From Selaginella moellendorffii (lineage: Eukaryota; Streptophyta; Lycopodiopsida; Selaginellales; Selaginellaceae): a DNA stretch of 64,000 bases. Positions 10,661 to 21,948 of this stretch are shown in pieces. A program made the translations under genes and the position numbers. The notes beneath the pieces are model-generated. The model was not told the DNA's origin and made no database searches. It saw nothing but the letters and a program-made list of their open reading frames with translations. The stretch covers positions 325,117 through 389,116 of the forward strand of contig NW_003314268.1 in NCBI RefSeq assembly GCF_000143415.4, given 5' to 3'. Each line of letters starts with the position of its first letter. Positions within the stretch are counted from its first letter, which is position 1.

Positions 10661-13600
10661 ATGGCCTTCAGGGTTGGGGAAAAGGTTTACATTTTGAATG
10701 GTGGGAAGAGAGTTGCAAAAGGGACCCTTGTGTCTATGGATCGGAACTTTGTTATACACTGTGAAAGGCTTAGGGAAGGCAATGCTGCTGTATCAGTAGA
10801 GACTGTCTTCGATGGGAATGTGGTCGCTATTGAACGAGGAGAGATGGTCGTCGGGGTAAATGTTGTTGTTGCCTTGAAAAATCTTCAGAAGAAAGCAGAT
10901 GTTGGGGACAGCGCAAGTGCGACACATGTTCCCTCCGTGGATCTTAAGAACCGTGCTACATGGATTCAGGCGAAGGTGTTTCTAAACAACCCCGAGGGGG
11001 AGGTGGTAGCTGAGGGCTTAGCCACAGTTGTCGATCCAAGAGATGCGGTTGCTAATCAAGAATTGGGCTGGGATGATATTGGAGTTGGGATTTTAGAGGT
11101 TGTTGACACAGAAGAAAACAGTCTGACTATTGGAAGCATTGTGCGGTGGAAATTGAGGCACTTAGTGTTTGAGAATGTGAAGGATTCACAATCAAACACC
11201 ACTACAACTGATGACAGAACATCTCTTCATGGGAAAAGAAAGTACACCTTCCTAAAGCGCAGCCAAAGGGATCTGAGCAACGAACCGAAAAGGCAGAAAA
11301 TGGCGATGGAGGTTCAAATGGTCTCGACAGTTGCTTGTTGCAAGAGGAGGTGCTGTCAACATGCTGATTGGGATGCTATTGAAGAGGAGAGAGCAAGATA
11401 CAAGACATTGTCCTGGAAGGCAGCTCGCAATTTTGTGTATGAGGCATTACGGTCATCTGTTGATGCTTCAGAACATCAGGTGGGGGGCATGGTCTTCCAA
11501 AGGGGTTTGGTCTGCATGAAGGCATGGAGAATCATTTATGGAGTCCCTCGAAGCACATTCTACAGAATCAAAACTGAGTTCGAGGAACAAAGGGTTCAAC
11601 AGGCAGTCCATGGGAACGACGGTACGCACAAAACCAGGGGTCATGTTGTATATGGAGAGGCAATCTTCAAGAGGTTTGTCGAGACATGTAGCGAGCAGCA
11701 ACCACATAAAACCCGCCTCTTGGAAGATGGAACACGAGACACCCAACGAGTTCTCCCTTCCATGTATACCAAGGGGGCCATATTGGAAGATGTGAATCGG
11801 GAACTCCAGAGTAATGGCTACAGGAAGCTGAGCCAATCTAGATTTAGTAGATTGTGGAGAAACAGGTTCAGGGATGTGAGTATAGGAAAGTACTCCAGCT
11901 TTTCAAAGTGTGACGAGTGCACTGCTATCAAAATGGCTTTATCGAAGAATTCTTGCAGCGCTCAAGAGCGAGAGACGTTGGTTAGAAGGCGGCTCGACCA
12001 CAACATCGAGCAGAGAAGCTGCAGGACTGCATATTATCATAACAGGATTCTCTCCATGGAGAGACCTGACTCTTACCTCTGCATCATCCACGACAAAATG
12101 GACCAGAAAAAGACGTGCTTACCTCGACTCAATCCTGCCCCCAAGGCAATCTCTTCATCCATGCAGCTGCCTGTGTCTCTGTTTGGCATAATCGCTCATG
12201 GGCATGGTGCCCAGAACTATGGGAACTTCTTTGTACCTCTATGGGGTGGCGGGGGTGCAAACATGATGATTGCGTCCCTAGCAAAACACTTAAGGTCTCT
12301 GCAAAGTGCGCAGACTGAGCTGAACGGCCAACCCTTGCATAAGGCCCTTGTCGATCGAACCCCATACAGGGTTCAGCTGGAGGAGGAGCAAAGGCTTGCA
12401 GTATCGCGTGGGGCCCCATGCCATCCCAGTGAATATGTTGGCTGTCAGATTGTAGGGTTATCACGTGAGGCCTCATGCCATTTCGACGAGGCTGGTCGCC
12501 CGGTGAATGCACAGCCTCATCCAAACGAAGCAGAATCTCAAGGAAGTTCTTGCGGCCGATGTGGCCTTCCACCCCATCTTCTGCTCCAAACAGACAATGC
12601 TGGCAGTGAGAACAAAAACATGTACGTCTTCGCGTACTTGGCGATGCTTGTTGCCAAAGGCATATTTGAAACGGTTACACTTGGCTTTCTCATGGTTGGG
12701 CACACTCATGAAGACGTCGATGCCATGTTCAGTCACTTGGCAGAGTCCCTCCGGCGATCCAATGTCCTCACCCTCCCACAACTCTACGATGAATTCCAAA
12801 ATTGCATCAAAGGCACTGTTGAAGCTGCACTTCTGACAGAGGTTCCAGACTTTAAGGGGTTTGTAAGAGGCTACATCAGGGACGGATCTGAAACGCTGAT
12901 TGGCCACTCCAAGCCTCTTCAGTTTCATTTCAGCATGTGTGACGGTGCTCCAGTGATGAGGTACAAGATGAGAGAATGGGACACAGTGTGGCTGCTAGTG
13001 GACGGCATTAAACTCTTCAAGAGAGATCCCATAACTGGGGAACCTATGATTCCTCAGGGTTCCCCACGGCCGATGCACCCGAATGGACTCAAAGACCAGG
13101 AAAGTATAGTGGCCGGGATTAGACAGCATATTGCCTTCTGGAAGAGGGGGTTGGTGTTTGGTGGAGAATCCTATTTTCAGAGGTGCAAGCCTTTGCTCGA
13201 ATACTGGGAGAAGATTATATCTGCTATCCAAAATGGGCCGGTTGTATATGAAGAATTGGAAGAGTCCTTTTGGCCAGAACCCAGAGCACCAGATAGTAGC
13301 GGAACAATGTCCTCTGGAAATGCAGTGACAGATAACGATGTTGAGGATCACTATTGTGGGCCGAGGAACAAGAAGCCAGATTCAGCATTCAATCCAGTAC
13401 AGGTCTGCAAAGGAATGGTCGTGCTTGTCAGACCCAGTAATAAAAAACAAATGATATGGGTGGGGCGCTGCATCACTGATGCAGAGGAGGACGCGGAAAC
13501 TAACTCCTTCAATGTAACTGTGGAGTGGTTCAAGCCAAGTTCCGGATATACGAAGGATTGCCTAGAAAAGAGATGGGTGCTGAATCCAAGGGATCCCAGC

Positions 13601-13802
13601 ATGAGCATATCGGTGGATAATGTTGTGCATGGTTGGATGCGGAAGCAGAGTGCCACCATCACCTTGCCAGACCATGCAAGAGATGCAGCAAGAGCATTCA
13701 TAACTCGGGTTCAAGGTGAGATTCATTAATATTCCTTTACAAAGTTTCTAATGTATTTTATTTCAAGGTGAACAATCCGAATCTGAATCAGAGGAGGCTT
13801 GA
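10661..13802 (+). CDS. DUF7869-containing transposase-like protein (about 1,029 aa)
   Basis: The frame runs from ATG 10661, which follows a TTTCAG acceptor-like site and suggests a 5'-UTR intron. It reaches donor 13716 (TTCAAG|GTGAGA), skips a 52-bp intron to 13767 and ends at TGA 13802, adding an acidic tail. Two related beta-rich segments lie at the N-terminus (~5-65 and ~105-170); they resemble small domains seen in plant transposon proteins. A Cys cluster (CCKRRCCQ) is near residue 228. The conserved core has HDKMDQ (~478), QTDNAGSENKN (~643) and GHTHEDVDAMFS (~680), the DUF7869 pattern. I infer an RNase H-like DDE-type fold. Residues ~915-975 form a small domain with VRPSNKKQMIWVGRC. Two palindrome copies lie within 12401-12490, a 90-bp in-frame GT-AG stretch that may be a weak intron or translated. 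It is divergent from the ParB-like gene and is the best transposase candidate of the element. Confidence 0.85.
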
Positions 13803-14018
13803 TATAGTGTGTGAGGTAAAACAAAGATGATGTGACATATGCATTTACCAATCACACGTGCATAAATCTAATAATATGGCGTGTGGCCCATATTAATGGC
13901 ACATAAACCCATATTGTGGGCTTACGTGCTTTATGTACCATCATTCCCTTGCAGCGTGTGTGTTGGTTTCCTTTTATAACACAACGAACTCCATATTTTA
14001 GGGTGAAGAGTGTTCTCA

Positions 14019-14275
14019 TGGCAAGCACAAAATCTGTAAGTGAGGCAGAAAAGGAGACGGAGAAGGAGATAGGTGAAGATGTAGAATATATAAGTCTTCC
14101 AAACTCCCCGTACTATACTCCAGGTGATCATTTTTCTGAACAAACGGCAACATTAACAACTATCGAGAACGCCCCAGTAACGTCAGAGACAACAATCCAA
14201 AGCAAAACAACTGACCCGGAGAAGGATGATAGTACCGCTGAGAGTACCAAAAAGGAGGTGTCCACTAGCGCTTAG
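14019..14275 (+). CDS. Small acidic Ser/Thr/Glu-rich protein or alternative 3' exon
   Basis: An 85-residue frame begins MASTKSVSEAEKETEKE and ends STKKEVSTSA, with no hydrophobic segment and no recognised domain. It starts about 200 bp after the DUF7869 gene ends, on the same strand, between palindrome copies at 13876 and 14283. It may be a separate small gene, or a terminal exon spliced at the TTTTAG near 14003. Its acidic, probably disordered composition resembles the tail of the preceding gene. Confidence 0.35.
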
Positions 14276-14911
14276 GCTTATAATGGCGTGTGCCCTCATG
14301 CCATTTACTTGATCACCAAATACCTTTTTCCCTTTGCACTAGTATATCTTAATACCGGTCTGAGAAATAGAATGGCATGTGCCCTCAGGCCTTTTACTAA
14401 ATCACCTTTGAAAGAAATGCAAGCCTCTATGTCGTAAAAAAAAGGTACTAGAGAAATTCCTTAATAATATGAATGTTATTTAGTTTCATGAAAATACACT
14501 AAGGGTCAAATGAGTTAAATGACTTCTCCAGACTAGCAATGCCTCTTGCTACACCTTCACAATTAGATTCGTTAGAAAAAGATAACATTGAATAATATCT
14601 AAATGTTCTCACCATTAAGTTATATGTCTGGCTAATAGGAATGATGTTCATCTTGGAAAGCTCACCACACGCTCAATGAACAAACAAATAGTGTGTGCGC
14701 GCATGCCATCGCTCTTCTTTAGCTTCAGATTCGGCTTGTTCACCTTGACAATGAGATTTATTATACAACTAGATGGACTCAGTCTGGACATAAGGTCACT
14801 GCGCTAGTCACCATGCCCCAGATATGTCTAGCCCCTGGACAAAAAACATATAATTTCACGTCATTTTCAAATACTTGAAAATTTGTACCTAGTCCCATTT
14901 TACTGAATAAA

Positions 14912-14935
14912 TCCCACTTTAACGAAATAGAGCAT
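14912..14935 (-). repeat. Right terminal inverted repeat
   Basis: It is the inverted counterpart of 1672-1695, with one mismatch in the second base from the outer end. ATCT at 14936-14939 follows immediately and matches 1668-1671. Confidence 0.6.
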
Positions 14936-14939
14936 ATCT

Positions 14940-15630
14940 TAAGGCATCACGCCTTAGCACATTCGGTGTTTCCACACCATCGGCCCCATAAGCTTACCTT
15001 TATGACACTTTTTAGTTGTGTCTAGGTCCTTGCTAAGATTGATACGGTCCTTTCTCATGCCAATTATCCGTTAGCATTGCACTATAGAGTTTACAGGGCG
15101 CAGACCATACTTGAGCTCATGAGTTGAAGAGTTGAGCTCACGAGTTGAGCTCAATTTTCAATTGTAATTTAGTACAAACATTATAAACTTTAAAATTTTA
15201 AGGTTATGGCGAACCTAATAATTTCATAATTCTCTATATATTATATAGATAAAAATGTTCTAAAGGACACTTCTTGTTCTAATATTTTAAATATTTACTA
15301 CATGCAATGATAGGAACGTTTGTTAGAACATAAAATAAAATATTTTCAAAAAGAGTATTCTTGTAACTTCTTTAAATTTGTACTCTGTGCTTTCTGGCTA
15401 GTAAATGTCAAGTTTGTCATACTTAAAAAATTATTAAATTTGAAATAAGATTCTATGTAAAGCCATATAACCGTTTGAAAGGGAAAAAAATAACCGTTGA
15501 TGTAAGCTTATTGCATATAAAAGAAGGACTTGGTTCTTTCTAGAATGCATTTTTGAGGGGTTTGTCATAGCATACTGTCTAGAATTTAGAAATCTTCATT
15601 CACACTCTCATTTGAAAAAAGGGAAATACA
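14940..15630. other. AT-rich stretch without a gene; GAGCTC-rich terminus of a Mutator-like element
   Basis: No reading frame of interest is present. At about 15113-15166 several GAGCTC and TGAGCTCA units alternate. A very similar cluster at 34025-34076 lies at the same relative place beside the second MULE copy and coincides there with an insertion boundary. It is therefore likely a conserved end of this MULE family. The rest (15170-15630) is plain AT-rich DNA. Confidence 0.45.
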
Positions 15631-15639
15631 CACAAATGT

Positions 15640-16083
15640 CTATGGGTTCTAGTGTTGGTAATTTTAATTCTTGCAATCTTTCTTCCTAAGGTTCAAGGGC
15701 TAGGAGATGCAATAACTATCCCATTGCACAACATATCCAAACCACACAAGAGAATGAAAGAGAAGATAGTGAGGATAGTGATCATGAGTTGAAGATAAAT
15801 GCAATGACAAAGGGTGCAACAAATTGGGTGAAAAAGAATGCCTTTTTTATTGATTGAGTGCAATTCTGCCACTTTCAAGAAATGCCCCATATGTTTTCTA
15901 GCGTTTGGTAAAAATAATGGCAATGATCAATATGATGGTATATATGCTTTCGTGACACACTGCAACATCACGCACCCGAAAGACTACCATGAAATCTTTT
16001 TTGAAATGGTAAAGACAGAAATGGAGACACACGAGTACTATGGGCAATATTGCGAGAAGAACACTCGGAAGTATATCAAATGA
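15640..16083 (+). pseudogene. Small frame with C2H2-like zinc-finger residues
   Basis: The open part (15838-16083, 81 codons) contains KKCPICFLAF, then about 20 residues, then FVTHCNITHPKDYHE, which is a loose Cys2-His2 spacing. Upstream, in another frame, is an acidic stretch (ENEREDSEDSDHE) followed by a stop. One frameshift or an unseen intron would join the two. The stretch sits next to the MULE gene and could be its accessory gene or a captured fragment. I do not recognise the family. Confidence 0.3.
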
Positions 16084-16171
16084 AAAGTGAAATGAAAAAG
16101 CACATTTGTATTAATTATATAAAGAATAATACGTTTTATTGATAGAGAATAAACATCAATAGTGTTGGAGA

Positions 16172-19100
16172 AATCTAGTTAACTCCAAAAGTTTTTTGCA
16201 ACTTAGCAATAGTAAGACTTGCTTGGTATATATGAATATCCACTTTAGGATCCTGGTGCAAGATGTTGATGAAGATGTAGTACATATGCTTGCAAAGAGC
16301 ATATGCCTTCCCATGTTCCTCGCGCTTCGTAAAGTTTGGACATGTGCAAGAAGGAAAGTCGTGAATGGCAATTGTGTACTCTCCACCTTCTGTTTTGACT
16401 ATGTACTCCTTTGCAAGCGCAGTGATGTACTTTGTGGAGAGAATCTCACACTCAAGTGTTTGAGCCAAGTTTATTTTACCTTGCTTCTGCTTGGAGACGG
16501 TACCAATAAATTTAATTGCCTTACCTTTTCGTGTTGGCTTCCTATGCATCTTTGTAGGAATAGTCCTGGTTCTGTCACTCATATCTCCAAATCTCCTCTC
16601 AAGATTGAAACCAGATTTCTCAAGGTTTTCAATCTCCTCCGAGGTGAGCGCGACCCCATTAGCAACTGACGATTCTTTAGGTACTGCATCAGGTTTAGTC
16701 ACTATAGTGTCTTCAAGCCACCTCATATGGTTGGTGTTGGTGTTGCAACAATATAGCCAGCACCATCTTAAAAATCCTGCTTGCTTTCGTTCCCCATAGA
16801 AATATGGGGCTGGAACAGAAGCAGATTTGTCATCACGAATCCAGGCCCAACACTTGCCCCTCGAAAGCATCCCCACACACCTTACATTTGATTTTGCTGG
16901 CACGCGTCGGATTGCCCATTGCTTCGGCTCCACGCTACGGTAAGCAATTTCAACTTGTTGCGATGCACTCTCTTCATCAGCCACTTGAGGTGGCTTAGTC
17001 CAAGAGTGGTGTCTTGGAGTAGAATGGTACTTGACATCAGGCCTGTGAGAGTTTTTCGCTCCAAGGTCCGTACCAACATCTTCCCCAGCAAAGGAAAAAT
17101 GACGCTTTGAGCGGACAATCTTCATATCACCAATAGAAGCTCGGGGAGTGTACTCCATAGATGTGCCACAGACCACTTCCTCAACTGCAGTTGCCACTAT
17201 TTAGGTGGGTGGAGTTAATTTTCTCTTCATCCTATCATGTAACATTTCAACAGAAGGCCCTGTTCCCATGTATCTTCCTTCCTCGAATGCTAGTGCTTTT
17301 GAAGATTGCTCTATAGCATGTATCAAATCTGATAGACAGGCTTCATATAAACTCATCTTCCCTTTCCCTGCCTCATAGGAACACCAACTCCAGTGCTTAC
17401 TTTAAGAGAGATTCACAGTTGGGGTGTATGCAAGGTCCTCAAGTGGTTGATCCTAATGGAAAATGCAATATTAAAAAGTAATAAAAAGAGAAGAAAAAAT
17501 AGAAACCAACTTGAAAAGAGTGATGTCCCCACTGGAACATCCTAACTTCCCACCACCCTAACCATGACTCAAGTTGTGATAGGCAACTTACGTCTATATG
17601 GCCATCTTCACGCCACCACATTCGGATCTCGTTTGCTTTTGCCTCATGTTCTTTTTCAGAAGGTGCAACCTGCCATTGTTTGCACAACTCCTTAAATATT
17701 GATTGAAACTCTGGTTTGATAAGGTAGTAGTGTTGGTTTAGGCTTTGAGCCCAATGGAACTCACAAGTCCTCTCACGACCTTCCAATGGTTGACCATTCC
17801 CAAAAATTGCTCGGACACCATTCCAGTTTGCACCAGCCCCATTTGCCATGAAACCGCGAAAGTTTGCAGGCTTACTAGTTCGCTTTAGGACAATATCGGA
17901 GAGGGACTTCCAAAATATTTTCTATGCTGCCTGGTCTTGTACTTTAAACTCTGCTGTCACAATTGTTAAGTTACAATGTAGCCTATGAAAACACAAATAT
18001 TACAACAATTTCAATATAATAAGAATAAAAATTACTTTGGATCATATACATGAGCTCCCATGATTGTCCAACCCGATACATGCTCCATATGGTCAAAATG
18101 TACCCATGCATTTGCAAGGTCACTGGACCCAAACATGTCCATTTGGGAGACAAGATCTACACCAGAGGTAGGGCCCATGGTAGACATTTTGAAGATGAAG
18201 GGGCGCTCTTGCTCATTCACAACTTGGTCTGGAAACAAACTTCTGTAGATGAACTCGTATGGACAGGTCTGTTTCAATTCAAGGATGGAGTCAATTTTTG
18301 ATTGCAACTTCCCCTCTCGAGATTCACACATCCAAGATTTTATCCTAAACAATATAATGTAAGAAAAAATTATTATTATAACATATGAAATATAATAAAT
18401 GTACCTCCTTAGGCTAGTAGTAGGTTGTACTCCTCGTAATAAGTCCCACAAGCTAGCCTCGATTAGTTGAGTCTTTTGGCAACCTAGATTGAGTAAGGTG
18501 TTTGTGATAAAATCCTTGAGGACGGTTTTCTAAATATGCTTCGGAGTTGCAGATGAGTTTCTCATAGTCTGTTGCTGCACAACATCTTTGAAACGGTTGA
18601 AAGAACTCCTTTGTATCCCTTCTTGCATTGGATGCATGTGTGTGCCAACATGCACTGCAGCTCTTCCAGCCATTCCATCCCATGGAAGAAAGTAGTACAT
18701 CTTGGCCTCGCAGATAGCATGATATAGAGGAGCATTTTTGCAGAATCGACACTTGAATCCAATAGCAATGGTGTCACAGGCTAGAGGATTGATTGTAAAC
18801 CCTTCGAAAAATATAGAGTTTCTACAGCGGTCTCGATTGCATGCTTCATCCACACAATCTAAATGCCCACCACAATGAACTATAGACACTGTGCCTTCAA
18901 AATGTTGGAAGTGTGTGGTCTTGATCTTGCACCAATTGTGGACATCTTGCTTGGTTTCCATCCTACTTGGTTTCCATCCCCTTCCGTTTGGAACCTATGC
19001 TGCTGACAAGAGGTGGTAGCTCGAAGAAAATATTGCCATTGTAAGAGGATGGGAGCTCACTAACAAGCTTATACAAAAACAAGTGCACGTCGATTGAGAG

Positions 19101-19550
19101 GCATGAAAATTGGAAAGCATTGCTAACGGCTTTGAATATTGTTGAAGTTGGAGCTAGAGCTGGAGCTGGAGCTGGTGAATTTGGCACCGACACTAGCATG
19201 ACTTCTCCACTTGAACTAAAAGAGGACGAGAGGATAACAACTGACTTTTGCTTCACATTCACTTTGGTTGGAGCACATTTTGGCATTTTGACTGGAGATC
19301 CAAACACTCGAATCTCCTTCGACTTGGAATTCTGTAGATCCCATTTTTGTCCACCCTCGCCCACACCAAAAAGAAGAAACTCCGAGTATGCAACTAAACC
19401 AATGTTGTTGCGAATTACAGCCTCTAAAGAAATAAAGCCAAGACGAAGATCAAAATGCTGACATAAAAAACTTTCAGAAACAATACTTTGAGAGAATGAA
19501 AGAGGTGGGTGATCTCGAAAATGAAAAAGAAACCTTTCTATCCTTCTCAA
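16172..19550 (-). pseudogene. Mutator-like (MULE/SWIM) transposase gene, copy 1
   Basis: Exon-like blocks read from high to low coordinates. 19550-18963 is an N-terminal region with a Pro/Ala run. 18961-18530 is Cys/His-rich (CRFCKNAPLYHAICEAK). 18451-18032 ends WTIMGAHVYDPK. 17849-17440 contains MANGAGANWNGVRAIFGNG and RTCEFHWAQSLNQ, the MULE transposase core; the position usually occupied by a catalytic Asp is Asn here. 17197-16175 contains a SWIM zinc finger (CTCPNF ... ALCKHMYYIF). Stops and frame breaks between blocks (for example near 17910) suggest decay, although introns explain some of them. A second copy lies at 34.2-45.7 kb and an N-terminal fragment at 25.5-25.9 kb. MULE proteins catalyse cut-and-paste transposition in the nucleus; this copy is probably inactive. 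Confidence 0.7.
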
Positions 19551-21779
19551 TAGGTTTTGGAGTTCTCTCTCTTTATGCTACTTGTAAAAATCCATAGTGA
19601 AACATAATTGAAATTTAAATAGAGTAATAAGAAGACAACGTACAAAATGAATTTAAATTCTATAACAAATTTAACATGTTCAAGTGTGACAGTATTAATA
19701 TTACTGTCATCTATTATGATGTTTGATGCATGTATACACATAGATCCAAGGAAGGATTTTCAGCACGTGAAGTTTGATAGTTAATAATGATATCAGTAAT
19801 GACATTCTGCTATAGCGTGTCAAAAAAAGAGATCCAATTTGCCTGTCAGTACGTGTGATATGTCAAGTTGTCAAATTTTAAGTGGTAGATGATAATAAAT
19901 CTTAATAATAAATCTTGTCAAATAGCTATTTAGCATGGCACTAGTGGATCCTTCCTAGGCATGATTGTAAGTGGATTAACCAAGACTATAAGGATTACTT
20001 TATTAGTTCAAGTAGTCATTCTTATGCTCTCTTATAAACTTTTCTTGGATTGGACTAAAGGCAGTATGAACACAAACTGAAGGGTTGGTCAAAGTTATCA
20101 AGGACAAAGGATGAAATATAAAAATTAATTTTTCTTCTTGGAGAGATGATTTACAATGAAGTATGACTCATTACTCATATTCACATCATGCAATCAAGAG
20201 TTCCTATCTTATAGTTATGGTGGTCTTACAAGTGGTGAGTCATGGGATGGATAACAATAGAGTGCTAAACCATTTTATTTAGACTTGCTATTGAAGACTT
20301 AGGTTATAATACTCAATTTTTTTCTGGGAACCTTACTATTATTTCTTGAATAGCTTGGTGTTGGATTAGTTTTGAGTTTGGTCAGAAGAGAGTGGCATGA
20401 GATTATCCATATCGTTAATAAAAGTTAGTGGTGTTTAGTGTTGTAAATCTTTATCGGTGGGGTATGGCATTTATGCTACATTTTGTCGAATAGAGTTAAA
20501 CTTTTGAAGTAATAATGTGGTTTGTTTGTGGTGTTGCTCAATTAATGGTCAAGTCATTGTGATTTCCATATAATATCCATGTGGTCATGAACAATGTGTT
20601 TACAAAATTGCTTGGTTAAATGATAATCAACCCCAAAGTGATTGATAGTGAAACTAGTTTACTTGCATGTAGTAGTATTATAGTAATTTTGACTAGATTC
20701 TCAATAGTGATCAATTATGCTAAGCTTAAGTTGGTACTTTATTTTCTTGAGGGTTGCCTATTATGTGTTAGAAAAGGTTCTAGCATTAATTTGCTATGGA
20801 TTGTTGATAAATCTATTAGCATTTCAAATAGATTGTTCGATGGAGAAGGTGTGAAGCTAAGGTATTGACATTACTAGCACTAGTGTTAGTGGAAGTGACA
20901 TTATTGTTTAGATAATGAGGAACTTTCTTAAGAGCTTGATTTCCCATGTCATTTTTTTTTAAATGTTTTAGCTTCACATTAGATTTTGAAAGTGATTGAA
21001 GAAGAGTGTTAGTGCAATGTGGATATCCGAAGATATAGTTTTTGTGATTGAGTCTTGGATATTCATTTTGCATAATGTTCAATATTTAAATATACTGTTA
21101 AGTCATAAGAATTTGTGTTAGGTGAACTTATATGAAGTTATAAATAGGAAAAAGTTGGTTGAGTCTTGAAATTTTATATTTCTAGATTGAGAGTTATTCT
21201 TCCTTTAGGATGGAAATTTTCCATAAATTTTCTTAAACTTTTCCAATAGATGATTTGCTGATCACTTTGCCTGAAAACCATTTCATTTTTGAAAGCCATT
21301 ACAAAATAGTGAAAGGGTTGGAGTTGACTTTGGTTAGATTAAACCTTAGTAGGTAATTTGTATGATGTGACCCAATTCCATCTTTAACAATATCATTTAG
21401 TTGTATTTAGTCTATAGTGTTGGATTTCATTGAGTCTTGGATATAGTGATTCATTCTTTGATGAAGTGTTTTTTGTAATTGAGTATTGTTGAAAGATTGA
21501 TCTCAGATACTAAATGTAGTATCTTTGACTTTGGTTAGCTCGGTTTTTAAAGAGTTTTGAGTGGTGATTTGCTTTTACTTTCTTCTAGTTTTGTTCTAGT
21601 GTTGATGGCATTGAAGTGATGCTTTGTCATTGACATTGTTCATATTGAGATTCGAGTGAAATGAGATGTCTCTCCAAGGATTGATATTGAGTTTCATTAG
21701 TTTCGATATAAATAATATTGATGATTTGGTTATAACTTTGTGTTATTGGCATTCATGCATTTACTAGTTAGCAACTATG

Positions 21780-21948
21780 TGTTAGTAACTAAAGAGAACA
21801 ACTTAAAAGACGATCCATGGGGTTTAAATATAGTTTATAAATAAGAGTGCATCTCTTTTTTTAATTAGTTAAGGGTTTTAGGAATCCTTAAATTTGAATA
21901 ATACTGGGCTAGATGACCTTTTAGGAAGTTCAAATTTAGGAATTTATA
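21780..21948 (+). mobile_element. Cassandra-type solo LTR with 5S-like core
   Basis: This 169-bp LTR starts TGTTAGTAACTAAAGAGAAC and carries a degenerate 5S rRNA 3' region (GAATAATACTGGGCTAGATGACC). It is flanked by the 5-bp direct repeat CTATG (21775-21779 and 21949-21953). It aligns end to end with the LTRs of the TRIM at 31903-32406. Confidence 0.75.

Larger units (their letters stand above)
2047..14709. repeat. Dispersed 22-bp near-palindrome family (about 25 copies)
   Basis: The consensus half-site is ATGGCRTGWGG followed by its near-complement CCNCAYGCCAT. Copies, mostly 22 bp: 2047, 3124, 3199 (a perfect palindrome), 4426, 4617, 4758 (right half decayed), 6230, 7507, 7567, 7644, 8439, 8574, 8733, 8812, 9666, 9738, 9774, 10389, 10487, 10557, 12403, 12460, 13876 (partial), 14283, 14372 and 14688. 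A weak copy lies near 1764. The central bases vary (GGCC, GATC, GCGC, GCAC) while the outer ATGGC/GCCAT arms stay, and paired changes often preserve symmetry. Copies lie in introns, in reading frames, in 5' leaders and in the spacer between the two genes. I see no copy outside the 1672-14935 element. Possible roles are binding sites for an element-encoded protein or small self-spreading palindromes. Confidence 0.9.
1672..14935. mobile_element. Candidate 13.3-kb DNA transposon with ParB/methylase/phosphatase-like gene and DUF7869 gene
   Basis: The interval is bounded by inverted repeats at 1672-1695 and 14912-14935 that match at 23 of 24 positions, with homology ending at the outer edge. ATCT flanks both sides directly (1668-1671 and 14936-14939), as expected for a 4-bp target-site duplication. 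Inside are two long divergent genes separated by about 3 kb of repeat-rich DNA. Every copy of a 22-bp near-palindrome that I can find in the window lies inside these bounds. The plus-strand gene has the DUF7869 core typical of transposon-encoded proteins, so it is the likely transposase. The minus-strand gene would be an accessory protein. The element looks fairly young because both gene models stay open over thousands of bases. That it is a single mobile unit is inference; it could also be host genes between two fortuitous repeats. Confidence 0.6.

Noticed and set aside
2047-14709. CRISPR-like array
   Set aside because: Spacing is irregular, copies vary, they lie inside eukaryotic genes and introns, and no cas-like gene is present.
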